Source of the DNA: Chryseotalea sanaruensis
Lineage (GTDB): Bacteria > Bacteroidota > Bacteroidia > Cytophagales > Cyclobacteriaceae
Direction of reading: 5' to 3'
Length of the DNA stretch: 64,000 bases
Assembly (NCBI RefSeq): GCF_003990915.1
Contig: NZ_BHXQ01000003.1
Coordinates: 496,001-560,000 of the forward strand
A model generated the notes under the pieces. That model ran no database searches. It was given only the letters and a program-made list of their open reading frames with translations, and had not been told where the DNA came from. Position 1 is the first letter of the stretch. Each line of letters starts with the position of its first letter. Position numbers and translations under genes: made by a program. Shown here in pieces: positions 45,159 through 54,352 of this stretch.

Positions 45159-45452
45159 ATGTTAATCCGAGTTGTACGTATGCATTTTACAGAAGCTGGT
45201 GTACACGAGTTTCTGGAAATATTTAATAATAATAAAGAAGACATCCGCAATTTTGAAGGCTGCAGCCATTTACAACTTTTGCGCGATGCTAATGAGCCCA
45301 ATACTTTTGCAACCCTAAGCCATTGGCAAAATGAAGCATGCCTGAATAATTATAGAAAATCAGAACTTTTTGGTACTGTGTGGGGGCAGGTAAAAACCTT
45401 ATTTTCTGAAAGATCGCAGGCATTTTCGCTGGAAAAATACATTGAACTATAA
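45159..45452 (+). CDS. Antibiotic biosynthesis monooxygenase (ABM) domain protein
   Basis: 97 residues. The ferredoxin-like ABM fold is visible: VVRMHFTEAGVHEFLEIFNNNKEDIRN at the start and FEGCSHLQLLRDANEPNTFATLSHWQNEACLNNY next. Small dimeric enzymes of this fold oxidise or isomerise small metabolites, or simply bind them. The ACMSD-like gene follows after about 90 bases on the same strand, so they may be transcribed together. Substrate unknown. Confidence 0.85.
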   Translation: MLIRVVRMHFTEAGVHEFLEIFNNNKEDIRNFEGCSHLQLLRDANEPNTFATLSHWQNEACLNNYRKSELFGTVWGQVKTLFSERSQAFSLEKYIEL

Positions 45453-45541
45453 TGCATGTACACCAACAGCAGTTGCCTTGTGAAACTGCATTTTACTTAC
45501 TCATGTAAAACAACGATATTTCGGGATTGCCATTTTCCGAA

Positions 45542-46549
45542 ATGCTTAAAATAGACTCGCATACCCATATTATTCCTAAAGACCTGCCGAACTGGAGTGA
45601 AAAGTTTGGCTATGGAGATTTTATTTACCTGCAACACCATAAAGCAGGATATGCTAAAATGATGCGTGGCAACCAATTCTTTAGAGAAATAAAAGATAAC
45701 TGCTGGGATCCAGACATACGGATTGAAGAATACGCAAATTTTAACACGCAGGTACAAGTTGTCTGCACCATTCCTGTAATGTTTTCATATTGGGCCAAAC
45801 CCAATGATTGTCTGGAGGTTTCAAAATTTCTTAACGATCATATTGCTGAACTTGTAGCGAAGTATCCTAAAAATTATATAGGGCTCGCAACGGTACCCAT
45901 GCAGGATGCAGATCTTGCCATTCAGGAATTAGAACGTTGTAAAAAAATTGGCTTGGTTGGAATTCAAATAGGCTCCAACATTAACGATGAGAATTTAAAT
46001 GAAGACCGCTTCTTTCCGATTTTTGAAGCATGTCAGCGATTAAATATGGCTGTACTTGTTCATCCGTGGAATATGATGGGGCAAAAAGATATGCAGCGCT
46101 ATTGGCTTCCGTGGTTGGTAGGCATGCCCGCAGAAACTTCGCGTGCAGTTTGCTCCATGATTTTTGGTGGCATCTTCGAGCGTCTTCCTAAATTAAGAGT
46201 AAACTTTGCGCACGCTGGTGGTTCATTTTTACCAACTATTGGACGTATACAACACGGCTTTGAGTGTCGCCCCGATCTGGTTGCCATTGATAATCCGATA
46301 GCACCAAAAAAATATATAGGTCAATTTTGGGTGGATAGTATAACACACGATGCGCCTATGCTTGAGTATGTTTTAAAAATGGTAGGGTCAAAAAAAATAA
46401 CTTTGGGTTCGGATTATCCTTTTCCGCTTGGTGATTTAGAAATTGGCAAGTTTATTGAAGACATGCCACTGGATAAATCGGTGAAAGAAGATATTTTTCA
46501 CAACTCAACGTTAGCGTGGCTTGATTTACCAAAAGAAAGATTTTTGTGA
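45542..46549 (+). CDS. ACMSD-like amidohydrolase (decarboxylase)
   Basis: 335 residues from ATG 45542 (the in-frame TTG at 45527 adds five residues). Metal-ligand motifs are intact: DSHTHIIP near residue 5, FPIFEACQRLNMAVLVHPWNM near 160, FAHAGGSFLPTIGR near 225 and GSDYPFPLG near 295. Like 2-amino-3-carboxymuconate-6-semialdehyde decarboxylase, it belongs to the metal-dependent amidohydrolase-2 group and probably acts in tryptophan/kynurenine breakdown. No other kynurenine gene is in the window. Confidence 0.93.
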   Translation: MLKIDSHTHIIPKDLPNWSEKFGYGDFIYLQHHKAGYAKMMRGNQFFREIKDNCWDPDIRIEEYANFNTQVQVVCTIPVMFSYWAKPNDCLEVSKFLNDHIAELVAKYPKNYIGLATVPMQDADLAIQELERCKKIGLVGIQIGSNINDENLNEDRFFPIFEACQRLNMAVLVHPWNMMGQKDMQRYWLPWLVGMPAETSRAVCSMIFGGIFERLPKLRVNFAHAGGSFLPTIGRIQHGFECRPDLVAIDNPIAPKKYIGQFWVDSITHDAPMLEYVLKMVGSKKITLGSDYPFPLGDLEIGKFIEDMPLDKSVKEDIFHNSTLAWLDLPKERFL

Positions 46550-46551
46550 GT

Positions 46552-47169
46552 ATGAAGTATTGTCTTATTCTATTCAGTTTTATTTACTTACCCTGCATTT
46601 TGTTGGCTCAAACACCTTCAGAAAAAGCAAGGGAATACCAAATACAAGAAGAGCAATACCGTAAAACAATATTATTGAGAGAAATCGATTCAGGTAAATA
46701 CTATATGGAAATCGGTGAATACGAACTAGCCGACAAAAAATTAAAGTATGCGCTTGACAACATAAAAAGTGTTCCTTCAGAGCTTGCGTATTTCTTTGGG
46801 AAAAATTCTTACTTCATTGGCAAATACAAGCAAAGTGTTGACTGGCTAACCAAGTACGTACAACTAAAGGGTACATCAGGTCAATATTATCAAGATGCCA
46901 TTGCAGTGCTTCAAAAAGCAGAAAATGACTTAATGGCGCAACGAAAAACAGAAACAGCACAACTTGAAGAAGTATTCTCACAAAACTATGATATTGATTG
47001 TGGGCCAAGTGGCAAAGTAATATGTCCGGTTTGCAAGGGCACCACTGTAATTGTTAAAGCAGGTATCTTTGGTAACTCCTACAAAACCTGTAATTTCTGC
47101 GACAAGCATGGTTTGCTAACATGCGAAAACTACAATAAACTAATCAGAGGTGAGTTGGCTGAACAATAA
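46552..47169 (+). CDS. Exported TPR protein with a Cys-rich zinc-finger-like end
   Basis: 205 residues from ATG 46552 (a GTG lies two codons upstream, overlapping the ACMSD stop). A signal peptide (about 1-20, ending LAQ) is followed by TPR-like helices (IGEYELADKKLKYALDNI; YFIGKYKQSVDWLTKYVQL). The C-terminal end has a CxxC-x-CxxC-type cluster: CPVCKGTTVIV...KTCNFCDKHG, resembling DnaJ-type zinc fingers. Such fingers are rare in exported proteins. Function unknown. Confidence 0.72.
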   Translation: MKYCLILFSFIYLPCILLAQTPSEKAREYQIQEEQYRKTILLREIDSGKYYMEIGEYELADKKLKYALDNIKSVPSELAYFFGKNSYFIGKYKQSVDWLTKYVQLKGTSGQYYQDAIAVLQKAENDLMAQRKTETAQLEEVFSQNYDIDCGPSGKVICPVCKGTTVIVKAGIFGNSYKTCNFCDKHGLLTCENYNKLIRGELAEQ

Positions 47170-47270
47170 GGAACTCTATGAGCTAAATTAGGTATTCATT
47201 AGGCTATTTAAAGCATTTCTTTTGCGTTCTACTTAGCTAATTGCTATTCAAGCAAATACTAAGTGAAAAA

Positions 47271-48110
47271 ATGAAAAAGTCAATTCTGCTACTTGTAAGC
47301 ACATTGCTTACTATTTTATCATCAGAAGCCGTATGTCAGGAAAGTTGGAGCGAGGTACTTAAAAAAGAAGAAGGAACACTTGGCATTATCTATTATCAAC
47401 AGCCAGGATTAATTCAGAAAGACAATACAGGGGAACTCAGTGGCTTATGTATTGCCATTCTTAACGACTTTGCTGACTTTGTTCATAAAAAATACGGCAA
47501 GAAAATAACCATTAAATACGTTGCCGAAGAGCCTGTTTTTAGTTCGTTTCTGGAAAAAATCAAAACCACACCAAACATTGTTGGCCTAGGTAACATTACT
47601 ATTACTCCAGAAAGAAAAAAGTTTATTCAGTTTACAGAGTCTTACCTGACTAATCCTGTTATTTTACTCAGTCACAAAAGCGCTCCTGACATTACAGCAC
47701 TAGATCAGTGTTCAGAAAAGTTTAAGGATTATACCGCATTGGTTATTGGCCAAAGTACACATGAACTGTATATGGCTTCCATTAAAAAAAAATATTTCCC
47801 AACCTTAGCTGTAAAAAAAATCAGTTCTGGTTTAGAGGTAATGGATGAGATGACTAAAAACCCAAAATCGTTTGGAATAATTGATCTGACTGAATATATC
47901 TATGCTGTACGTTCAAAATTACCGCTTAAAAGACATGCTGTTAAGATCACTGAAAAAAATGAGGAGCTAGGCTTCGCTATGCAGCTAAATAACGACTGGC
48001 AAATGCCCTGGAAAGAATTTCTTACACCAGAATACAAACAATCTATAAAATACCGAAAGCACATAGTTAATAACCTGGGTTCGAGTTTTCTATCGTTAGT
48101 AGAGATGTAA
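47271..48110 (+). CDS. Periplasmic solute-binding protein, sister of 39149-40006
   Basis: 279 residues from ATG 47271 (an upstream start at 47241 adds ten non-signal residues). Signal peptide MKKSILLLVSTLLTILSSEA, then SGLCIAILNDFADF and GLGNITITPERKKFIQF align with the sister gene over its full length. No permease or ATPase is next to it. Identity to the sister is modest but clear. The two genes are 7 kb apart on opposite strands, so this is probably old duplication. Confidence 0.85.
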   Translation: MKKSILLLVSTLLTILSSEAVCQESWSEVLKKEEGTLGIIYYQQPGLIQKDNTGELSGLCIAILNDFADFVHKKYGKKITIKYVAEEPVFSSFLEKIKTTPNIVGLGNITITPERKKFIQFTESYLTNPVILLSHKSAPDITALDQCSEKFKDYTALVIGQSTHELYMASIKKKYFPTLAVKKISSGLEVMDEMTKNPKSFGIIDLTEYIYAVRSKLPLKRHAVKITEKNEELGFAMQLNNDWQMPWKEFLTPEYKQSIKYRKHIVNNLGSSFLSLVEM

Positions 48111-48152
48111 TGTGTCTTTAATCTGTACTTCAAATAATTAGTAATTAGATTT

Positions 48153-48605
48153 ATGCGAGTCCCGATAGTCAAGTCAAGCCTTCAAATAATTATTTCACTA
48201 TTTACTATTGGTTGCACCCAACTACCCAAACAAATACCCGAAGACTTTCAAGTGCTAATAGAGAATTCACCCATTCAGCCAGGGGGAGGCGGAAATTACT
48301 CCTTGATGATCAGGCAAACAGCAAGTAAAGGTCAATTTGAACTTATTCGAAATTACGACAACACAATTCGTAAACTTACCCTAAGCACTTATGGCGTACA
48401 AAGGTTGTATGATGCAGTACGTGACGCCAAAATATTCAGGCTTAAAGATAATTATGCAGATATGAATGTGTTAGATGGTTCAAATATTACCTTAACCATC
48501 AAAGTTAATGGTAAAGTAAAAGTTATAAACATGCGTAACAAGCAACCTGACGAATTGAAAAGTGTGTCGTCCATTTTAAGAAAGTTCGAATTAGAGATTA
48601 GATAG
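48153..48605 (+). CDS. Hypothetical lipoprotein
   Basis: 150 residues. LQIIISLFTIGCT near the start is a lipobox-like signal (C at about 23). A beta-rich C-terminal part follows (KVKVINMRNKQPDELKSVSSIL). No family recognised. It follows the second solute-binding gene by about 40 bases. Confidence 0.6.
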   Translation: MRVPIVKSSLQIIISLFTIGCTQLPKQIPEDFQVLIENSPIQPGGGGNYSLMIRQTASKGQFELIRNYDNTIRKLTLSTYGVQRLYDAVRDAKIFRLKDNYADMNVLDGSNITLTIKVNGKVKVINMRNKQPDELKSVSSILRKFELEIR

Positions 48606-48618
48606 AGAAGTTGATAAC

Positions 48619-48726
48619 ATGCATATAATAGAATTTATAATTGAGGCAATCATGGCATTCTTTGCAAATAGTGTTGTAATGAAACTCTTCAAAAAGAAGC
48701 ACAAGAACTTTTCGCGCAATAAGTAA
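48619..48726 (+). CDS. Possible 35-residue membrane microprotein
   Basis: ATG 48619 to TAA 48724-48726. An N-terminal hydrophobic helix (IIEFIIEAIMAFFANSVVM) is followed by a basic tail KLFKKKHKNFSRNK, a layout typical of small membrane-associated peptides. Neither Shine-Dalgarno nor promoter can be shown. It lies 13 bases after the preceding lipoprotein gene and so could be co-transcribed. Confidence 0.4.
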   Translation: MHIIEFIIEAIMAFFANSVVMKLFKKKHKNFSRNK

Positions 48727-48828
48727 ACAGACAGGGAACACCTGAAGGCTCATGGGAATTAAGTAACGCTGGAAAAATCGAGCGTAAAAACTAAAAACAC
48801 TAAAACAATAAGTTAAACTACTACAATA

Positions 48829-49170
48829 ATGAGTCATATTTTATTTCAGACACTCAATTGGAGTACCATTCCTAAAATAGAATACCCAGGCGAACATGGA
48901 ACATCATTTGCCCAGACTATGCAATTTGAAGGACTAAGATTGAGAATTGTAGCGTATAAAAAGGGTTACTTAGCAGATCATTGGTGCGAGAAGGGCCATA
49001 TCGTGCATTGCTTGCAGGGAGAATTTATAATAGAGTTAGGGAATATGGAGAAAATAACTTTCAGTCAAGGTATGAGTTTTGTAGTATCTGATGACCTAAG
49101 CTCACACCGGGCATTTTCCGAAAATGGCGCAAAACTTTTCATCGTTGATGGCGATTTCTTAAAAAGTTAA
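48829..49170 (+). CDS. DHCW-motif cupin protein
   Basis: 113 residues, small cupin. YLADHWCEKGHIVHCLQGEFIIELGN is close to the pattern of the 'DHCW motif cupin' family, with histidine and cysteine residues of a cupin-type metal site (H..H near 49/56). A second cupin half follows (MSFVVSDDLSSHRAFSENGAKLFIVDG). Function unknown; these proteins probably bind a metal. It has its own spacer upstream. Confidence 0.82.
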   Translation: MSHILFQTLNWSTIPKIEYPGEHGTSFAQTMQFEGLRLRIVAYKKGYLADHWCEKGHIVHCLQGEFIIELGNMEKITFSQGMSFVVSDDLSSHRAFSENGAKLFIVDGDFLKS

Positions 49171-49503
49171 AACACTGTTAATTAAAAGTTGGTAAATAAT
49201 TGAACGCTTTAAAAAAGTCAATTATGTCAACTATTCTTTCCCACGACTTATTGGCTGTTAAACTGTAAAAAAGTGTAAAACCCTTGGTGATGATATATCA
49301 AAATCCTATGAAGTTCGTTAAGCTTGCAGTGTAAACTCAACAAACATTAACTTTACTCAGGTATACACAAAATATTAAGAGTAACACTAAAACTATTTTG
49401 TGGGTAACTTAATCTAAAGAATTGTGTCTTTTTTGTAACCTATTGAATTAAGATTGGTAAGCATAACTAAAAACCGTCAATATAAACCTACCTCTACCGC
49501 AGC
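49171..49503. promoter_or_regulatory. Leader region of the second efflux operon
   Basis: About 333 AT-rich bases between the cupin gene and the adaptor gene. No credible gene or RNA was recognised. It probably carries the operon promoter; only a weak TTTTTTG stretch at about 49430 resembles the -7 element. No regulatory palindrome could be defended. Confidence 0.35.
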
Positions 49504-50826
49504 ATGAAACGGAAAATCCTCATTGGCTCATCAGTGGCTCTCGTATCAATTTTAGTCTATTTCTTTATAATAAAGAGCAACGATGGCGAAACAGCCTCCA
49601 TTTTGTCATCTGTTAATAAGGGCGAATTCCGCATAGAGATTGAGACAACAGGCGAATTAGAAGCTAAAAACTCTGTAAAGATTATGGGGCCTCAATCGCT
49701 CCGAAACTTTCAGATTTGGCAGGTTACCATCCAGGACATTATAAATGAAGGAACTGTTGTAAAAAAGGGTGACTGGATTGCCACCTTAGACCGATCAGAG
49801 TTTCAAAATAAATATACCGCCAAGCAGATTGAGCTGGACAAGGCCACCTCCAAGTTTAACCAAACACAGCTAGACACGACACTTACGATGCGTCAATCCC
49901 GCGATGAACTCATCAACCTTGCCTACTCGGTAGATGAATCCCGGATTGTATTAGAACAATCCAAATTTGAACCACCTGCCAGCATTAAGCAAGCAGAAAT
50001 CAATCTCGATAAATCCAAACGCGCATATGAACAAGCTGTAGAAAACAATAAGATCAAAAAGAAGCAGAACATTGAAAAGATGCGTGAAGTGGCGGCCGAA
50101 CTTCGCAAAGTGCAGGCGGAGTTTGACGGCATGATAAAAGTAATGGAGTCGTTCAATGTATTAGCGCCAGAAGACGGAATGGTAATTTATGAAAAAGGCT
50201 GGGACGGTAAACCTATTAAAGCCGGATCACAGATACAAATGTGGGAGCCTACTGTTGCTACGTTACCCGACCTTACTAAAATGATGTCGAAGACCTACGT
50301 AAACGAAGTAGACGTCCGCAAGGTAAAAGCAGGGCAAGTGGTAGAAGTAGGATTAGACGCATATCCTGACAAGAAACTTACTGGGGTTGTAACAAATGTT
50401 GCGAACGTAGGCGAACAACGTCCCAATTCAGATGCTAAAGTATTTGAAGTAAATGTTGAAATAAACGGAACAGACCCCACCTTGCGCCCATCTATGACCA
50501 CCAGTAATAAAATTATTGCTAACGTTATTAATGATGCCATTTTTGTTCCCCTCGAAAGCCTGCATAGCCAATCTGACACCATTACATATGTGTTCTTAAA
50601 AAAAGGATTAGACATTATTAAGAAAGAAGTAGTCGTAGGTGAGACTAATGCCAATGACGCCATTATCACCAGTGGCTTAACTACCGATGATAAACTTTAT
50701 CTTTCTGTACCCTCAGGTTTGGAAAATAAATCTGTTGAGCTATTGCCCGAGATGAATGGCAAGCGAAGTAAAGACAAGGAAGATGCTCAAGTTACCGCCA
50801 GTTTAGTTAAATCCGTAAACCAGTAA
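49504..50826 (+). CDS. Membrane-fusion periplasmic adaptor of the second efflux operon
   Basis: 440 residues with an N-terminal membrane anchor (about 4-23). A lipoyl half (about 38-80), a long coiled coil (about 85-225, Q/E/K/R-rich) and then AP-E-GMVIYE with DLTKMMSKTYVNEVDV beta-barrel strands follow, as in MacA/HlyD adaptors. The MacB-like permease gene follows after one base and TolC after that. The operon has no ATP-binding subunit, so an ATPase must come from elsewhere or from the permease partner. Confidence 0.92.
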   Translation: MKRKILIGSSVALVSILVYFFIIKSNDGETASILSSVNKGEFRIEIETTGELEAKNSVKIMGPQSLRNFQIWQVTIQDIINEGTVVKKGDWIATLDRSEFQNKYTAKQIELDKATSKFNQTQLDTTLTMRQSRDELINLAYSVDESRIVLEQSKFEPPASIKQAEINLDKSKRAYEQAVENNKIKKKQNIEKMREVAAELRKVQAEFDGMIKVMESFNVLAPEDGMVIYEKGWDGKPIKAGSQIQMWEPTVATLPDLTKMMSKTYVNEVDVRKVKAGQVVEVGLDAYPDKKLTGVVTNVANVGEQRPNSDAKVFEVNVEINGTDPTLRPSMTTSNKIIANVINDAIFVPLESLHSQSDTITYVFLKKGLDIIKKEVVVGETNANDAIITSGLTTDDKLYLSVPSGLENKSVELLPEMNGKRSKDKEDAQVTASLVKSVNQ

Positions 50827-50827
50827 C

Positions 50828-52207
50828 GTGAAGTTCTTGTCTGCTTTTTTCTCTCCCCGCTTGCTGGCAAACCTGCTATTGGCCATTGATGCCGTGCTTG
50901 CAAATAAAGTTCGTTCGCTACTCACTGCGCTTGGTATCATTTTCGGAGTGGCCGCTGTTATTGCCATGCTGGCCATTGGCAACGGTGCACAGCAGGAAAT
51001 CCTAAATCAAATCAAGCTGGTGGGCGTCAATAACATTGTTATCAAGCCCATCATTGAGCAGAAGGAAGAAAAACTAGAAGAGACTGGTGGAAAAACTGAT
51101 AAGAAAAAATTTTCACCTGGACTAACAGTACGCGATGTTACCAGTATTCAATCCACCATTCCAGGTCTTACTACGGTCAGTCCTGAGATTTTATTGAACA
51201 CCAATATAATCCGAAATGGTATAAGGCGCTCCGCTAAACTGGTGGGTGTAGAACCAACCTACTTCGAGATCTATGATTTTCAACTTTTTGAAGGGCAAAT
51301 GTTTAATGATGAGCAAAGAAAACTTGGTGCCGCTGTTTGTGTTATTGGTTACGGAATTAAAAGCCGCTTCTTCCCTACAGAGAATCCTATCGGGAAAAGT
51401 ATTAAAGTAGGTAGTCACTGGCTAACCATTATAGGTGTACTGCGTGAGCGAACCGTGTCGCAAGCCAGTATCAGTAAACTCGGTATCCGCGACTTTAACA
51501 TGGATGTTTATGCACCCTTGCAAAGCGTTTTGATACGCTATGAAAATAGAGATCTTATAACAGCTGAAGCCTTACGTAAAGCAGCCATGCGCAGTAGAGG
51601 AATGGTGTTTATTGATGGGAACAGTAATCAAGAAGAAGATACCGATAGTAAGAACTATCATCAGCTCGACAGACTCGTTATACAAGTATCAGAAACAGAA
51701 AAACTTCAATCAACTGCCGAAATTCTATCAAGATTATTAGCACGTAAACACTACGATGTAATTGACTTTGAAATTGAAATCCCCGAACTCCTTTTAAAAC
51801 AACAACAACGAACTAACGATATTTTTAATTATGTGTTGGGCGCTATTGCCGGAATCTCTCTGCTGGTAGGTGGTATTGGTATTATGAACATCATGCTTGC
51901 TTCGGTACTGGAGCGCATCAAAGAAATCGGACTCAGACTTGCCATTGGTGCACAAAAAACAGACGTAATACAGCAGTTTCTTTTCGAAGCCATGATGATC
52001 AGCATCGGTGGTGGCTTGATTGGAGTAATCCTTGGTGTCTCACTAGCATTCATTGTGTCGGCTGTAGCTGGCATTCCTACCATAATAACCTTCACTTCAA
52101 TTTTACTATCCTTTGGTGTTGCTGCTACTGTAGGGCTTATCTTCGGAATTGCCCCTGCCAGAAGAGCTGCAAGTCAGGATCCAATAGCCTCATTACGTTA
52201 TGAATAA
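50828..52207 (+). CDS. MacB-like ABC transporter permease, FtsX type
   Basis: 459 residues from GTG 50828. A first helix lies near residues 21-45 (NKVRSLLTALGIIFGVAAVIAML). The periplasmic MacB_PCD part follows, then three C-terminal helices (about 335-360, 385-410 and 425-445). The LERIKEIGLRLAIGAQK motif at about 365-380 marks the FtsX fold. It lacks an ATP-binding domain, unlike E. coli MacB, which carries both. It is coupled to the adaptor upstream and overlaps the TolC gene by eight bases. Confidence 0.92.
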   Translation: MKFLSAFFSPRLLANLLLAIDAVLANKVRSLLTALGIIFGVAAVIAMLAIGNGAQQEILNQIKLVGVNNIVIKPIIEQKEEKLEETGGKTDKKKFSPGLTVRDVTSIQSTIPGLTTVSPEILLNTNIIRNGIRRSAKLVGVEPTYFEIYDFQLFEGQMFNDEQRKLGAAVCVIGYGIKSRFFPTENPIGKSIKVGSHWLTIIGVLRERTVSQASISKLGIRDFNMDVYAPLQSVLIRYENRDLITAEALRKAAMRSRGMVFIDGNSNQEEDTDSKNYHQLDRLVIQVSETEKLQSTAEILSRLLARKHYDVIDFEIEIPELLLKQQQRTNDIFNYVLGAIAGISLLVGGIGIMNIMLASVLERIKEIGLRLAIGAQKTDVIQQFLFEAMMISIGGGLIGVILGVSLAFIVSAVAGIPTIITFTSILLSFGVAATVGLIFGIAPARRAASQDPIASLRYE

Positions 52208-53663
52208 AAAAATTATGTGTGGGATGGCCTTCATCCTGATCTCGCTGACTAGCTTCGGACAAACAACCCTTACCATTGATGAACTGATTGCCAGATCAAA
52301 ATCGCAGTCACCCGCGTCCAAACAGGCAGAGACTCGAAAAGAAAATAGGTATTGGCAGTATAGATTTTATAAAAGCGATTATAACCCTCAATTAAGATTG
52401 AGCGGAAACCTGCCATACAATAAAATAGTTTCACCCATAGAACAAAATGATGGAACGTTTGTGAACACAGGCATTAATCAGCTGAACAGCAATATGGGGC
52501 TTTCATTATCACAACCCATCCCCTGGACTAACGGCTCATTGTCTGTTAATTCTTTATTAGGCTACATTAACAACTACAATAATCTCAATCCTGGTACCCC
52601 CAATGAACAATGGCGTGGCACCATGGTAAACGTACAACTCAGTCAGCCTCTATTCGCTTTTAATCCACTACGCTGGAATAAAAAAACTGAACCTATTCGC
52701 TACGAGGAATCGAGACGTGAGTATGTAGAACAGATGGAAGCCATCTCACAAGAATCGGTTGGCTTGTTCTTTAATGTACTGGAAGCACAAATCAACCAGC
52801 AGATCGCTAACTTCAATATTGCCAATAATGATACCATTTATAAGATTGAGCAGGGACGGTACAACATCGGTACGACTTCTCAAGACAAATTACTACAGGT
52901 TGAGTTGCAGCTACTTCGTTCCAGACAAGATGTGGCACAGGCACGTTTAAATCTGCAAACAGCCAGTCTTCAGTTGCGCTCTTACATTGGGTTGCAACAG
53001 AATGAAGCACTCCAACTAGTATTACCAGAATCAATACCCTCCTTTGAAATATCAATTGATGACGCACTGTTACATGCCCGTAATAACCGGGCTGATTATC
53101 TCGCTTTCGAGCGCAGGCGTACAGAAGCAGAGCGAGAGGTAGCACAAGCGCGCGGACAACGCTTTCAAAGTAACCTGGTAGCCTCGTTTGGTCTCAATAA
53201 TGACGGAACAGTTATTAATGAAGTGTATCAAAATCCACAACTGCCCCAACAGCAATTTAACCTATCGCTAAGTGTACCGATAATCGATTGGGGCCGTAAC
53301 AAATCGCGCATGCAAACAGCCATTGCCAATAAAAAATTGAACGATTATGTGATAGCGCAAGATGAAGTAAACTTCGAGCAAGAAATTATTACCAAGGTGA
53401 GTCAATTCGAAATGCTTCGCTTACAAATTGAGATCACTAAAAAAGCAGACGAGGTAGCACAAGAACGATACAAGGTTGCTCAAAATCGCTATCTGATTGG
53501 TAAAATTGACATTACCAATCTTAACATTGCACTTACTGAGAAAGACAATGCCAAAAGAAGTTACGTGCAGGCGCTCAAATCATTCTGGACTTCATTCTAT
53601 GAGTTGAGAAGATTAACCCTTTACGATTTCGTAGTGAAGCAATTGTTGTATACCGCAGAGTAA
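52200..53663 (+). CDS. TolC-family outer-membrane efflux protein
   Basis: 487 residues with a signal peptide (about 1-20, ending FGQ). Two TolC/OEP repeats of long helices follow (e.g. EQGRYNIGTTSQDKLLQVELQLL near 210-235 and AQERYKVAQNRYLIGKIDITNLNI near 430-455). The periodic pattern and length match the outer-membrane channel of tripartite pumps. It overlaps the permease gene by eight bases, so the three genes form one operon: adaptor, permease, channel. Confidence 0.93.
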   Translation: MNKKIMCGMAFILISLTSFGQTTLTIDELIARSKSQSPASKQAETRKENRYWQYRFYKSDYNPQLRLSGNLPYNKIVSPIEQNDGTFVNTGINQLNSNMGLSLSQPIPWTNGSLSVNSLLGYINNYNNLNPGTPNEQWRGTMVNVQLSQPLFAFNPLRWNKKTEPIRYEESRREYVEQMEAISQESVGLFFNVLEAQINQQIANFNIANNDTIYKIEQGRYNIGTTSQDKLLQVELQLLRSRQDVAQARLNLQTASLQLRSYIGLQQNEALQLVLPESIPSFEISIDDALLHARNNRADYLAFERRRTEAEREVAQARGQRFQSNLVASFGLNNDGTVINEVYQNPQLPQQQFNLSLSVPIIDWGRNKSRMQTAIANKKLNDYVIAQDEVNFEQEIITKVSQFEMLRLQIEITKKADEVAQERYKVAQNRYLIGKIDITNLNIALTEKDNAKRSYVQALKSFWTSFYELRRLTLYDFVVKQLLYTAE

Positions 53664-53830
53664 AACGCTTTTCAGTTATAAACGGAAGAGAATGGTCTCT
53701 TGATTTATTGTTGAAGGCAGACTCCTTTACAATGTCTACTCTTTTATCATGACAATTATCGGTGATTAGTACTACATATAAATCAATCGAGCATATTGAG
53801 AAAATTATTTACAATTGTCAAATGTGCTCC
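53664..53830. other. AT-rich spacer after the efflux operon
   Basis: About 170 bases from the tolC stop to the decayed TonB-receptor segment. It contains no coding frame that I would defend and no clear terminator hairpin. Confidence 0.4.
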
Positions 53831-54064
53831 TTATACTTTGGCTAAGAAAAGAGATTGCCTTGGTTCTGTAAATTTTCTTGTAAGAATGTTAATAACACCT
53901 GTCACAGCATTAGGGCCAAACAGCGGTACGGAGAGGCCACGAACAATTTCAATAAGTCTTCAATGAATAAGTCGTAGAGTCCTTCAAGTTGAACATGCTC
54001 TTCTTGAGCATTCACAAGCATTGTACTACCAAACATCAAGAAAAATAAACAGGGCGTTTTTCAT
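53831..54064 (-). pseudogene. Decayed N-terminus of a TonB-dependent outer-membrane receptor
   Basis: Read on the minus strand, ATG 54064 begins MKNALFIFL. After a frameshift it continues FFLMFGSTMLVNAQEEHVQLEG (a signal-peptide end). After another shift it reads IEIVRGLSVPLFGPNAVTGV followed by INILTRKF, the TonB-receptor plug motif 'IEIVRGP.S.LYG.NAV.GVINI'. The carboxy-terminal barrel is missing. Two shifts and large deletions make it non-functional. It is a relic of an outer-membrane nutrient receptor. Confidence 0.8.
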
Positions 54065-54318
54065 TGCACAATTTTATCTTAGATATGACTACCAATTTTC
54101 TATTGGTATTGTATTCCTTTTCAAAGCAATGTTTACGAATACTCATAGCATCAATTTTTCAATGAATTGGTAGCGCTAAAGTCTCTTAAAGCCAAAGATT
54201 AAACTGTGCAATGACTTTCGTTCGAAATTCCATGATTCTAGTCGGCAAAAAAATGACTTTACAATAAATTGTGATTGTTGACCCCGGTTAATGATTCGGT
54301 ATTTCCAGGCTTTTTTCT

Positions 54319-54326
54319 TATCTTTG
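54319..54326 (+). promoter_or_regulatory. -7 promoter element upstream of trhO
   Basis: TATCTTTG matches the TAnnTTTG -7 consensus of Bacteroidota promoters and lies 27 bases before the trhO ATG. No convincing -33 TTG was found at the normal spacing. Confidence 0.55.
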
Positions 54327-54352
54327 TGGGTTGATTTTCAAGTACATAGACC

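Noticed and set aside
45059-45301. A minus-strand frame across the ABM gene
   Set aside because: It is made of the CAACCA spacer repeat and an antisense shadow of the ABM gene.
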